Assembly (NCBI GenBank): GCA_002293045.1
Contig: DBCM01000054.1
Span: forward strand, 1-7,367
Length of the DNA: 7,367 nucleotides
Source: Flavobacteriales bacterium UBA958
GTDB lineage: Bacteria; Bacteroidota; Bacteroidia; Flavobacteriales_D; Crocinitomicaceae
Direction of reading: 5' to 3'
Shown piece by piece: positions 1-6,412 of the stretch. The notes below the pieces were generated by a model. It was not told the DNA's origin and searched no databases. It worked only from the letters and a program-made list of their open reading frames with translations. The translations under genes were made by a program, and so were the position numbers. How positions within the stretch are numbered: the stretch's first letter is position 1; each line of letters starts with the position of its first letter.

Positions 1-647
1 CGCAGGTGTTGTGTATTGTTGATTCGGGCCAAGCAAACAGGAGCCAGCGGACAGGAGGCGCATGAGGGAGATTTTGGGGTGCACACCATTGAGCCAAAAT
101 CCATCATAGCTTGGTTAAAATCGCCTGGGCGAATCGGGGATAAAATTTCATTCGCGAATTCTGTAATGGCGCGGGAAGTTTGGCTTGTTTCCACCGGATC
201 AGAAAGATCCAACAATCTGGAGACAACCCGGATCACATTTCCGTCCACTGCGGCAATGGCCTGGTTAAAACAAATTGAACTAAGGGCCGCGGCCGTGTAA
301 TCGCCCACTCCTGGTAGTTTTTTTAAGTCCAAAAAAACCCTCGGAAAAACACCGTCATTTACGGTCATAACCTGTTGGGCTGCCTTATGTAAATTTCTTG
401 CACGCGAATAATATCCCAATCCTTTCCATACGGTTAGCACTTCTTGTTCGGTAGCGGCGGCTAATGCCTCAACGGAGGGAAAGGCCTCAATCAATCGATG
501 AAAAAAGGGTGCCCCTTGTTCCACCCTGGTTTGCTGCAATACGACTTCGCTAATCCAAATAAAATAAGGGTTTTTGGAATTTCTCCAAGGTAAATCACGT
601 TTATTCTGATCATACCACTCTAAGATTGCACCTTGAATATTAGCCAT
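1..647 (-). CDS. mutY: A/G-specific adenine glycosylase MutY (3' end cut by window edge)
   Basis: MutY is a base-excision repair enzyme that removes adenine mispaired with 8-oxoguanine or guanine, preventing G:C to T:A mutations. I translated 215 codons with no stop from the ATG at 647 to the window edge. The N-terminal part has the LPWR motif (19-22), then SEVVLQQTRV with the expected catalytic Glu at 34. A helix-hairpin-helix LPGVGDYTAAAL starts at 111, and VDGNVIRV carries the catalytic Asp at 135. The Fe4S4-binding cysteines are C189, C196, C199 and C205, in the exact C-x6-C-x2-C-x5-C spacing of MutY/Nth glycosylases. VVLQQT and the AVDGNV context favour MutY over endonuclease III. The C-terminal NUDIX-like 8-oxoG recognition domain would lie beyond the window. 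The gene diverges from the HU gene across 111 bp. I see no convincing promoter motif for it. Family assignment is very secure; completeness cannot be judged. Confidence 0.96.
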   Translation of the reverse strand, partial: MANIQGAILEWYDQNKRDLPWRNSKNPYFIWISEVVLQQTRVEQGAPFFHRLIEAFPSVEALAAATEQEVLTVWKGLGYYSRARNLHKAAQQVMTVNDGVFPRVFLDLKKLPGVGDYTAAALSSICFNQAIAAVDGNVIRVVSRLLDLSDPVETSQTSRAITEFANEILSPIRPGDFNQAMMDFGSMVCTPKSPSCASCPLAPVCLARINNTQHL

Positions 648-704
648 TTACGATTTTTTTAAGGTTTTTTTAATAAAAATCAACGTTTACGTGGATTTCT
701 ACGC

Positions 705-712
705 TATTTTTG
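705..712 (+). promoter_or_regulatory. Bacteroidota-type -7 promoter element for the HU gene
   Basis: TATTTTTG matches the Bacteroidota -7 consensus TAnnTTTG exactly and would place the transcript start near 718, leaving a leader of about 40 nt before HU. No clean -33 TTTG sits 19-21 bp upstream; the closest is TTTA at 686-689 with a shorter spacing, so the call rests on one element. The rest of the mutY/HU divergent spacer (648-758) is A/T-rich. It holds an imperfect inverted repeat, GATTTTT at 652-658 and AAAAATC at 675-681, in the mutY leader. I see nothing else there. Confidence 0.45.
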
Positions 713-758
713 TTCCGCGAAATTACAAATTGTCACACTTTATTAACATCAATCAAAA

Positions 759-1049
759 ATGACTAAAGCAGATCTTATTGCGAAAATTTCAGAAGAAACC
801 GGATTAGAGCGCAACGAGGTTTCTCGTGCTGTTGAATCAATGATGGACTTCATAAAAACATCGCTAACGAACGGTCAAAACGTTTATTTACGCGGTTTTG
901 GTAGCTTTGTGGTGCGTGAACGCAAGCAGAAAACCGGCCGTAACATCTCCAAAAACACTACGATTATTATTCCCGCCCACAACATCCCGTCATTCAAACC
1001 TGCAAAAGTTTTCGTGGATCAAGTAAAAAACAAAGTAAAGGTTAAATAG
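759..1049 (+). CDS. HU-family histone-like DNA-binding protein
   Basis: This 96-residue protein has the length and layout of HU/IHF nucleoid proteins, which bind and bend DNA as dimers with little sequence preference. The helical dimerisation part is at about 3-40 (MTKADLIAKISEETGL, then ESMMDFIKTSLTNGQ). The signature LRGFGSFVVRERKQKTGRN lies at 44-62, and the strand IPSFKPAKVF at 76-85 follows the DNA-binding arm. At the arm tip, where HU proteins usually read GRNPxTG with an intercalating Pro63, this protein reads GRNISKN with Ile at 63. That variant is, from memory, frequent among Bacteroidota HU paralogues. A short Lys/Val-rich tail (VKNKVKVK) ends the protein. The ATG is preceded by an A-rich leader (AATCAAAA) and no Shine-Dalgarno, as is usual in this phylum. 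A hairpin with a T-tract follows 40 bp after the stop. HU is near certain; HU versus IHF-like behaviour is open. Confidence 0.95.
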   Translation: MTKADLIAKISEETGLERNEVSRAVESMMDFIKTSLTNGQNVYLRGFGSFVVRERKQKTGRNISKNTTIIIPAHNIPSFKPAKVFVDQVKNKVKVK

Positions 1050-1055
1050 CCTTTT

Positions 1056-1087
1056 TTTGCAAATAATTTTTATTTGGCTTACCTTTG
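1056..1087 (+). promoter_or_regulatory. Bacteroidota-type promoter for the microprotein-rng-recX transcript
   Basis: TTTG at 1056-1059 (-33 element), a 20-bp gap, then TACCTTTG at 1080-1087 (-7 element) give a full match to the Bacteroidota consensus TTTG-N19-21-TAnnTTTG. The start would fall near 1092-1095, giving a leader of about 55-58 nt before the microprotein. This is the best promoter in the window. Its -7 element is one base away from the HU hairpin, so the expected start lies inside that inverted repeat. Confidence 0.72.
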
Positions 1088-1088
1088 C

Positions 1089-1115
1089 ACTCCCTTAATT
1101 GGGAGTTTTTGTTTT
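1089..1115 (+). terminator. Rho-independent terminator after the HU gene
   Basis: ACTCCC (1089-1094) pairs perfectly with GGGAGT (1101-1106) around the 6-nt loop TTAATT, followed by a run of T broken by one G (1106-1115). This has the form of an intrinsic terminator, about 40 bp after the HU stop. It overlaps the start region of the next promoter. For the downstream transcript only part of the left arm would be transcribed, so a 5'-leader role is less likely, though it depends on the true start. Confidence 0.62.
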
Positions 1116-1149
1116 ACATAGATTCTACAACACTTAAAATATATTGACC

Positions 1150-1242
1150 ATGCCAAGCGGTAAAAAAAGAAAAAGACATAAGATGGCTACGCACAAGCGT
1201 AAAAAACGATTGAGAAAAAATCGTCACAAGAAGAAAAAATAA
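1150..1242 (+). CDS. 30-residue highly basic AURKAIP1/COX24-like (bS22-like) ribosomal microprotein
   Basis: The ATG at 1150 opens 30 codons ending in TAA at 1240-1242. The product starts MPSGKKRKRHKMATHKRKKR and continues LRKNRHKKKK, with 18 Lys/Arg and 3 His in 30 residues. The core KMATHKRKKRLRKNR resembles the AURKAIP1/COX24 C-terminal domain (mitochondrial mS38) and actinobacterial bS22, small proteins that sit on the small ribosomal subunit. From memory, near-identical microproteins, usually annotated as AURKAIP1/COX24-domain or hypothetical proteins, occur across Bacteroidota. An rRNA-binding role follows from family and charge; it is not shown here. The gene lies between the HU terminator and rng, 18 bp before the earliest rng start, and is probably cotranscribed with it. 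No Shine-Dalgarno is present. It is short enough to be missed by gene callers. The chance that it is coding is high; the exact ribosomal name is uncertain. Confidence 0.85.
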   Translation: MPSGKKRKRHKMATHKRKKRLRKNRHKKKK

Positions 1243-1260
1243 TTTTCTAGTTAGTCTTAT

Positions 1261-2841
1261 TTGACCACTGGGTCAAAAAATACTCCCTTGAGTTTAGAAC
1301 TTATTGTAGATGTTCGGCCGAATGGTGTTTGGCTGGCATTGTTGCGTGAAGGGAAGCTGATTGAGCTTCATGAAGAACGGGGAAATTCAGATTTCGCTGT
1401 TGGTGATATTTATTTAGGTAAAATTCGCCGATTGTCCCCTAGCCTTAACGCGGCGTTTGTAGACGTGGGTTATGATCGAGATGCATTTCTGCATTATTTA
1501 GATCTTGGCTCCAATTTTAATTCATTAAATAAATATACCAAAGAAGTTATTCGCGGGAAACAAAGTGTTCCCTCACTTCAATATTTCAAGTTAGAACCTG
1601 AACTGCAAAAGGACGGCAAAATTGATTCTTTGCTTTCTTCCAGTCAGTTTGTGATGGTGCAGGTGGCGAAAGAACCCATTTCTTCCAAAGGACCTAGACT
1701 TTCTTCCGAGATTACCTTGGCGGGAAGATACATGGTGTTGGCACCGTTTTCATCCAAGGTCTCAGTATCGCAAAAAATACGTTCCCAAGACGAAAAAAAG
1801 CGGCTTAAAGAGGTTATGGAAGGATTGCTTCCAAAGAACTTTGGAGCAATTATTCGCACCGTTGCTGAAAACAAAACGGCAGAAGACATCCAACAAGACT
1901 TGGCTCAATTGCTTGAGAAGTGGGATTCAATATATAAAAACTTAAAGGGAAGTAATTCCCCAAAACGAATTCTAGGTGAAATAAACACCACCTCCTCAAT
2001 TTTACGCGATTTACTAAATGCCGATTTTAGTAATGTTCATGTGAATTCTTCTGACTTATATGAAGAAATCTCTACCTATGTGCAACAAATTGCACCGGGA
2101 AAAAACAGCATCGTTAAACTATACGATGGCCGTATTCCTATCTTCGAGCGGTATGGAATCAACAAACAAATCAAAGTGCTTTTTGGTAAAAAAGTTCCGA
2201 TGCCAAGTGGGGGTTACCTCATCATTGAACATACCGAAGCCATGCACGTGATTGATGTGAACAGCGGTAACCGAAAGGGCGCCGATGGTCAAGAATCTAA
2301 TGCGTTAGCAACCAATTTAGAAGCCGCTGAAGAAATTTCCCGCATCTTACAATTGCGCGACATGGGCGGTATTATCTGTATCGATTTTATCGATATGCAT
2401 GACCGCGAGAATAATCGGATTTTATACGATAAAATCAAACTATTCATGAAGAATGATCGTGCAAAACACAACATCATTCCTCCATCCAAATTTGGCGTTG
2501 TTGAGATTACAAGACAGCGCGTTCGAGAGGTTACCGAAATCGAAACCAATGAGTCTTGTCCTACCTGCAACGGAAGTGGGGAAATACAAGCCAGCATTCT
2601 GTATGCCGAAGAAATCGAAAATAATTTGGCGTACATGATTCAAGACCGTGGAATGAAAGGCTTTTCTCTTCAGGTTCATCCTTATTTAGAAGGGTATTTT
2701 AAAAAAGGCGGAATGTTTAGGTCGATTCAATGGAAATGGTACTTTAGATTTAAAACGTGGATTCCGATCACCCCGAATACGGCATTTCATATTTTGGAAT
2801 ATAAATTCGTTGACAAAAACCAAGAAATTATCCCTGAATAA
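1261..2841 (+). CDS. rng: Ribonuclease E/G family endoribonuclease
   Basis: This single-strand-specific endoribonuclease acts in rRNA/tRNA maturation and mRNA decay. In 526 residues it has an S1 domain at about 45-155 (VGDIYLGKIRRLSPSLNAAF, then VDVGYDRDAFLHYLDLG). The S1 is split by an insert at about 85-125 that I associate with Bacteroidota members. The 5'-monophosphate sensor region SQKI...GAIIRT has R199 and T200 where E. coli RNase E has R169 and T170. The DNase I-like catalytic part carries D332 in HVIDVNSGNR and D375/D378 in IDFIDM as Mg2+ ligands. The zinc-link motif CPTC is at 433-436. The protein ends near HPYLEGYF...EYKFVD, so it is RNase G-sized and lacks the long scaffold tail of E. 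coli RNase E. The start is uncertain: TTG at 1261 is the earliest possible (in-frame stop at 1252), but TTG at 1288, giving MSLELIVDV, aligns better with relatives. No ATG fits. recX follows with a one-base overlap. Confidence 0.95.
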   Translation: MTTGSKNTPLSLELIVDVRPNGVWLALLREGKLIELHEERGNSDFAVGDIYLGKIRRLSPSLNAAFVDVGYDRDAFLHYLDLGSNFNSLNKYTKEVIRGKQSVPSLQYFKLEPELQKDGKIDSLLSSSQFVMVQVAKEPISSKGPRLSSEITLAGRYMVLAPFSSKVSVSQKIRSQDEKKRLKEVMEGLLPKNFGAIIRTVAENKTAEDIQQDLAQLLEKWDSIYKNLKGSNSPKRILGEINTTSSILRDLLNADFSNVHVNSSDLYEEISTYVQQIAPGKNSIVKLYDGRIPIFERYGINKQIKVLFGKKVPMPSGGYLIIEHTEAMHVIDVNSGNRKGADGQESNALATNLEAAEEISRILQLRDMGGIICIDFIDMHDRENNRILYDKIKLFMKNDRAKHNIIPPSKFGVVEITRQRVREVTEIETNESCPTCNGSGEIQASILYAEEIENNLAYMIQDRGMKGFSLQVHPYLEGYFKKGGMFRSIQWKWYFRFKTWIPITPNTAFHILEYKFVDKNQEIIPE

Positions 2842-3296
2842 TGACCCTCGAGGGTGATACTCATCGATTAATTATTGAAATGGAGCGTTTTTGTGCCTAT
2901 CAAGAGCGAAGCTCCTTTGAAATAAAGACAAAGCTTCACCGGAAAGGAGCTACGGAGGCACAGGTAGAACGTGTGCTAACACACCTTATTTCATCCAATT
3001 TTTTAAATGAAGATCGGTTTGTAGAAGCTTTCGTACAGGGAAAAAGCCGCATTAAGCAATGGGGTGCACAACGCATTAAATCTGGGCTTATCGCACATCA
3101 CATTCCAGAAGCAGTGATTAATCGAGCCCTTTCTTCTTTATCAAAAACAGAGAGCCACGCTCACCTTAGGCGATGGATCGAAAAAAAAGAAAGCAACTTA
3201 AAGCACGAAGCAGAAGGACCAAAGAAACGAGCTAAAATCATTCGATTTTTACTCTCCAAAGGCTTTTCCTTGGATGAAATACTTAAGGAGGTTTAA
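2841..3296 (+). CDS. recX: Regulatory protein RecX
   Basis: RecX binds RecA and usually restrains its filament growth and recombinase activity. The 151 residues match the all-helical RecX family of tandem three-helix repeats. ERFCAYQERSSFEIKTKL (about 16-33) is repeat 1. FLNEDRFVEAFVQGKSRIKQ (about 55-74), with the hallmark NEDRFVEAF, then WGAQRIKSGLIAHHI, is repeat 2. The C-terminal part KRAKIIRFLLSKGFSLDEI (about 128-146) is repeat 3. The length is normal for the family. The ATG shares its A with the rng stop (TAATG), so translation is probably coupled to the RNase gene. No recA is in the window; recX often sits next to recA in other phyla, so this location is noteworthy. Its stop overlaps that of the convergent lysS. 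Identification is good although RecX sequences diverge quickly. Confidence 0.88.
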   Translation: MTLEGDTHRLIIEMERFCAYQERSSFEIKTKLHRKGATEAQVERVLTHLISSNFLNEDRFVEAFVQGKSRIKQWGAQRIKSGLIAHHIPEAVINRALSSLSKTESHAHLRRWIEKKESNLKHEAEGPKKRAKIIRFLLSKGFSLDEILKEV

Positions 3297-3304
3297 GTTT
3301 TTTT
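3281..3304 (+). terminator. A/T-rich hairpin with T-tract across the recX stop codon
   Basis: ACTTAA (3281-3286) pairs with TTAAGT (3293-3298) around a 6-nt loop GGAGGT, followed by T residues through 3304. This is an intrinsic-terminator shape for recX, but the stem has a single G:C pair, so it would be weak. The same bases encode the last four codons of recX and the end of lysS on the other strand. It lacks a T-tract in the lysS direction, so it should not stop lysS transcripts by the same mechanism. Confidence 0.42.
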
Positions 3305-4981
3305 GATGTAAAGCACCTCCTCTAGTTTGAAAACTTTAAGAAGTTGATTCTTGGTTAACGATTTAATACTCAAATCCCATTGTTTATTGCTGCAATCCAC
3401 TTTTACTCGGATGTCTGCCAAGGGTGTAGGTTCGCCTGAACATGCATTTAAAATCTGACGGTCTAGTTCCGATAAATTAATCTGCTTTTCAGGGCGCATT
3501 TGTGGAAAAAACAGTACCTCTTGAATGGATTGATTGTCTGTTAATAACATCACTAAGCGGTCCATTCCGATACCAATTCCAGAGGTTGGTGGCATTCCGT
3601 ATTCTAGGGCTCGAAGAAAGTCTTGATCAATAAACATCGCCTCATCGTCTCCGCGCTCGGAAAGCGCGAGTTGTGCCTCGAATCGCTCCCGCTGATCAAT
3701 GGGGTCATTCAGCTCCGAATACGCGTTTGCTACTTCTTTACCATTAATCATTAATTCAAATCGTTCCGTCAGGGCAGGGTTGGTGCGATGACGTTTGCAC
3801 AAAGGCGACATTTCAATGGGGTAATCAGTAATAAAGGTGGGATTGATGTAGCTTGCCTCACATTTCTCCCCAAAAATTTCATCTATTAATTTCCCAACAC
3901 CCATTTCTGGGGTGACGTCTATGCCTAATTCATGGCATAACTCGCGCAGCGCTTCTTCTGATTTCCCTTCAATATCAAAGCCCGTGTGTTCACGTATTGC
4001 GTCACGCATGCTGATTCGTTTGAATGGGGCTTTCAAGGAAATCTGTTGTTCCCCAACCGAAATCTCGGTGGTACCACAAACCTTCAGGGCAATTTCTTCG
4101 ATCAAGGACTCGGTGAAACTCATCATCCACTCGTAATCCTTATATGCCACATACAGTTCCATTACCGTAAATTCCGGGTTATGGGTACGGTCCATCCCTT
4201 CGTTTCGAAAATCCTTTGCAAACTCAAATACACCATCAAAGCCACCGACAATTAACCGTTTTAAATACAGCTCATTGGCAATTCGAAGGTAAAGCGGAAT
4301 GTCTAGGGCATTGTGATGGGTAATAAAAGGGCGGGCGGTTGCACCCCCAGGTATCGGCTGTAAAATTGGGGTTTCAACTTCTAAAAACCCAAACCGATCA
4401 AAGGCCTTGCGCATCACTGAAAAAACCTGTGAACGTTTAATAAAAGTATCCTTCACATCGGGGTTCACCACCAAATCCACATAGCGTTGGCGATAGCGTA
4501 ATTCTGCATCAGTAAATGCATCATGGGTGTTGCCGTCTGCATCTACTTTCGGTAAGGGAAGTGGTTTTAAAGACTTGCTTAAAATGGTTAAAGATGTTAC
4601 ATTGATTGAGGTTTCACCCACTTGGGTCTTAAACATCGCGCCTTCAATCCCGATGAAATCTCCTAAATCAAGTAGTTTTTTGAATACTTCATTGTATAAG
4701 GTTTTATCCTCACCTGGACAAAGTTCATCGCGATTTAAGTACAGTTGTATTCGTCCCGAACTGTCTTGCAGCTCTGCAAATGAAGCCTTTCCCATGATGC
4801 GTTGACTCATCATCCTTCCTGCCATTTTCACGGGTTGATTTTCCTCATAGGAAGCCTTCACCGATGCGGCTAAATGTGAAACCTGAAATGCAGCAGCAGG
4901 ATAAGGCTCTATGCCTAGTTCTCTTAATTTAGACAACGAAGAGCGGCGTTGTATTTCTTGTTCGGATAATTCTTGACTCAT
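3293..4981 (-). CDS. lysS: Lysyl-tRNA synthetase, class II, with C-terminal extension
   Basis: LysRS charges tRNA-Lys with lysine using ATP in the cytoplasm. The 562-residue protein starts MSQELSEQEIQRRSSLSKLR and has an OB-fold anticodon-binding domain at about 50-150 (AGRMMSQRIMGKASFAELQD). The class II catalytic core follows. Motif 1 ends in EVETPILQPIPGGATARPF. Motif 2 is FRNEGMDRTHNPEFTVMELY with R259, and motif 3 is GIGIGMDRLVML (468-479) with R475. The core ends at FFPQMRPEKQ (residue 500). About 62 more residues follow (LDRQILNACSG...YIKKT) that E. coli LysRS lacks and that look like a small winged-helix fold; from memory this tail is common in Bacteroidota. The ATG at 4981 sits about 20 bp below a TATCTTTG promoter. 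The gene converges on recX and overlaps its end by 4 bp. It lies 44 bp after mgtE but probably has its own promoter. Confidence 0.98.
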   Translation of the reverse strand: MSQELSEQEIQRRSSLSKLRELGIEPYPAAAFQVSHLAASVKASYEENQPVKMAGRMMSQRIMGKASFAELQDSSGRIQLYLNRDELCPGEDKTLYNEVFKKLLDLGDFIGIEGAMFKTQVGETSINVTSLTILSKSLKPLPLPKVDADGNTHDAFTDAELRYRQRYVDLVVNPDVKDTFIKRSQVFSVMRKAFDRFGFLEVETPILQPIPGGATARPFITHHNALDIPLYLRIANELYLKRLIVGGFDGVFEFAKDFRNEGMDRTHNPEFTVMELYVAYKDYEWMMSFTESLIEEIALKVCGTTEISVGEQQISLKAPFKRISMRDAIREHTGFDIEGKSEEALRELCHELGIDVTPEMGVGKLIDEIFGEKCEASYINPTFITDYPIEMSPLCKRHRTNPALTERFELMINGKEVANAYSELNDPIDQRERFEAQLALSERGDDEAMFIDQDFLRALEYGMPPTSGIGIGMDRLVMLLTDNQSIQEVLFFPQMRPEKQINLSELDRQILNACSGEPTPLADIRVKVDCSNKQWDLSIKSLTKNQLLKVFKLEEVLYIKKT

Positions 4982-5001
4982 TCAATGGTTATTTAACGGT
5001 G

Positions 5002-5032
5002 CAAAGATAAGGGATGTTTAGGCGCTTATAAA
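5002..5032 (-). promoter_or_regulatory. Bacteroidota-type promoter for lysS
   Basis: On the minus strand TATCTTTG (5009 to 5002) matches the -7 consensus TAnnTTTG exactly and is followed by CACCG. TTTA lies 19 bp upstream (5032 to 5029) where TTTG is expected, a three-of-four match. That upstream element lies at the 3' end of mgtE, whose stop codon is 5028-5026. The transcript would start near 4996 with a leader of about 15 nt. Confidence 0.6.
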
Positions 5033-6381
5033 TTAAAAAGGAGCATTCCAATGCTAAAATATATAAACAGCCCGATAATATCGTTTAATGTGGTTACGAA
5101 GGGCCCAATCGCCAAGGCGGGGTCAATGCGATATCGATGCAGCAGCATCGGGAACAAGGTGCCAAAGGTGGCTGCAAAAACAATGACGGTAAGTAAAGAT
5201 AAGCTAACCACTGTTGCGAGTTGAATGCCTGAAAACACGGAAGCTACTCCGAAAATTAAACCCGATAATATAATTCCATTCATCAATCCAACGCCTGCCT
5301 CACGAAGCAATCTAGGGAATATCCGTGTCAATCCATGGTCGCCTTTCGCAATAGACTGTACAACGATGGCGGAAGACTGAACCCCGACATTACCCCCCAT
5401 AGCGGTAATTAGCGGAATAAAAAAGGCAAGGGCTGGTAATTTAGAAATACCTCCTTCAAAACTTGAAATCACTTTAGCACCAATGGTGCCTCCTACCATG
5501 GCAAGAATCAACCAAGGAAGCCGCGAAAATCCTGATTTCCAAAAGGACGAATTGGCGTCGGTTCGGTCACTAATACCGGTAGCCATTTTAAAGTCTTTAT
5601 CCGCTTCTTCCCGTATATAATCCACCACGTCGTCCAGCGTGATCCTGCCCACCAATTTACTCTGATAATCTACCACAGGAATAGAAACCAAATCGTATTT
5701 TTCCATGATTCGAGCAACCTTTTCTGCCGTATCGCTGGTTTTAACCTTGATGATATTTTTGGATTGATAGAGTTCTTCTATGGTCGTACGAGTGTCTGCA
5801 AATAAAAGGCGTTTCAAAGAAAGCACTCCCACCAATTGATCCGATTCGTTAACCACAAATATATTGTATACTTTTTCAACGTCTTCTGCCTGCTTCCTTA
5901 ATTCAATCAGGGCGCGCCTAACGGTCCACTCTACGTGCGCTTGAAAAAACTCTTTTTGCATGAGTCCCCCTGCCGTATCCTCATCATAATTCAATAAATC
6001 TACAATGTCTTCGGCCGCGTCATCATCTTCCATTTGAGAAATAACCTCGTGGATTTGATCTTTGGGGAGTTCTGCTAAAATGTCGGCGGCATCGTCTGAA
6101 TCTAAGTTCTCGAGTTGATCTGCAATTTCTTTGGATGACAAAGAGGCGATGAAGCGATCGCGCACGTCTTCATCTAATTCCATTAAAATATCCGCTTGCA
6201 GGTCTTCGTCTTCGGCCAAATAATAGATGTATTTGGCCTCTTCATTGGAGAGCTTATCTAATATTTCTGCAATATCGGCGTAGTGAAGGTGAAGCACCTG
6301 TTCTATGAGCCATGGGGCATCATCGTTAGCAACACGCAAACGTATTTCTTGAAGAAAGTCCTTAGTTAGTTCGTGGCTCAT
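5026..6381 (-). CDS. mgtE: Magnesium transporter MgtE
   Basis: MgtE is a dimeric inner-membrane Mg2+ channel gated by cytosolic Mg2+. The 451 residues, counted from the ATG at 6381, have the full family layout. An acidic N-terminal helical domain (about 1-130) carries repeats such as LDSDDAADILAELP (93-106) and MEDDDAAEDIVDLL (117-130), whose Asp/Glu residues are the likely Mg2+ sensors. Two CBS domains span about 140-200 and 205-260. A plug-like linker leads to five predicted membrane segments from about 285 to 451. Conserved pore motifs are MGGNVGVQSSAIVVQ (328-342) and FVTTLNDIIGLFIY (428-441); D434 corresponds to the pore Asp432 of Thermus MgtE. A TTG two codons upstream (6387) is a possible but less likely start. 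The gene lies 79 bp after sod in the same direction. I see no clear promoter between them, only a palindrome just before the start. Confidence 0.97.
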   Translation of the reverse strand: MSHELTKDFLQEIRLRVANDDAPWLIEQVLHLHYADIAEILDKLSNEEAKYIYYLAEDEDLQADILMELDEDVRDRFIASLSSKEIADQLENLDSDDAADILAELPKDQIHEVISQMEDDDAAEDIVDLLNYDEDTAGGLMQKEFFQAHVEWTVRRALIELRKQAEDVEKVYNIFVVNESDQLVGVLSLKRLLFADTRTTIEELYQSKNIIKVKTSDTAEKVARIMEKYDLVSIPVVDYQSKLVGRITLDDVVDYIREEADKDFKMATGISDRTDANSSFWKSGFSRLPWLILAMVGGTIGAKVISSFEGGISKLPALAFFIPLITAMGGNVGVQSSAIVVQSIAKGDHGLTRIFPRLLREAGVGLMNGIILSGLIFGVASVFSGIQLATVVSLSLLTVIVFAATFGTLFPMLLHRYRIDPALAIGPFVTTLNDIIGLFIYFSIGMLLFNL

Positions 6382-6388
6382 TAACAAA

Positions 6389-6401
6389 AAGTGTTACACT
6401 T
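6389..6401. promoter_or_regulatory. 13-bp palindrome just upstream of mgtE
   Basis: AAGTGT-T-ACACTT is a perfect 6+1+6 inverted repeat ending 7 bp before the mgtE ATG on the minus strand. In RNA it can form only a 5-bp stem with a 3-nt loop, so an operator for a dimeric regulator is as plausible as a leader hairpin. No known regulator site is recognised. Confidence 0.3.
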
Positions 6402-6412
6402 GCTTACGAGGG

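Noticed and set aside
16..300. Plus-strand 94-codon ORF
   Set aside because: It lies entirely antisense to the well-supported mutY catalytic and Fe-S region and resembles no family; it is a shadow frame.
648..758. Promoter for mutY in the divergent spacer
   Set aside because: The best minus-strand match (TAATTTCG) deviates from TAnnTTTG at a conserved T and has no -33 TTTG at a workable distance.
1644..2679. Several ORFs of 61-115 codons inside rng on both strands (1644-1889, 2060-2251, 2289-2636, 2440-2679, 2453-2638)
   Set aside because: All overlap conserved RNase E/G domains and none shows recognisable protein features.
3286..3291. AAGGAGG sequence that looks like a Shine-Dalgarno
   Set aside because: It encodes the last Lys-Glu codons of recX and forms the hairpin loop; no plus-strand gene follows, and Bacteroidota rarely use Shine-Dalgarno sites.
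3912..4805. Plus-strand ORFs of 74-92 codons (3912-4136, 3986-4255, 4527-4805)
   Set aside because: They lie antisense to conserved lysS motifs and have no independent support.
6385..6387. TTG as the mgtE start (adding Met-Leu)
   Set aside because: The ATG at 6381 is two codons downstream, gives MSHEL, and is the more usual start codon; nothing favours the TTG.
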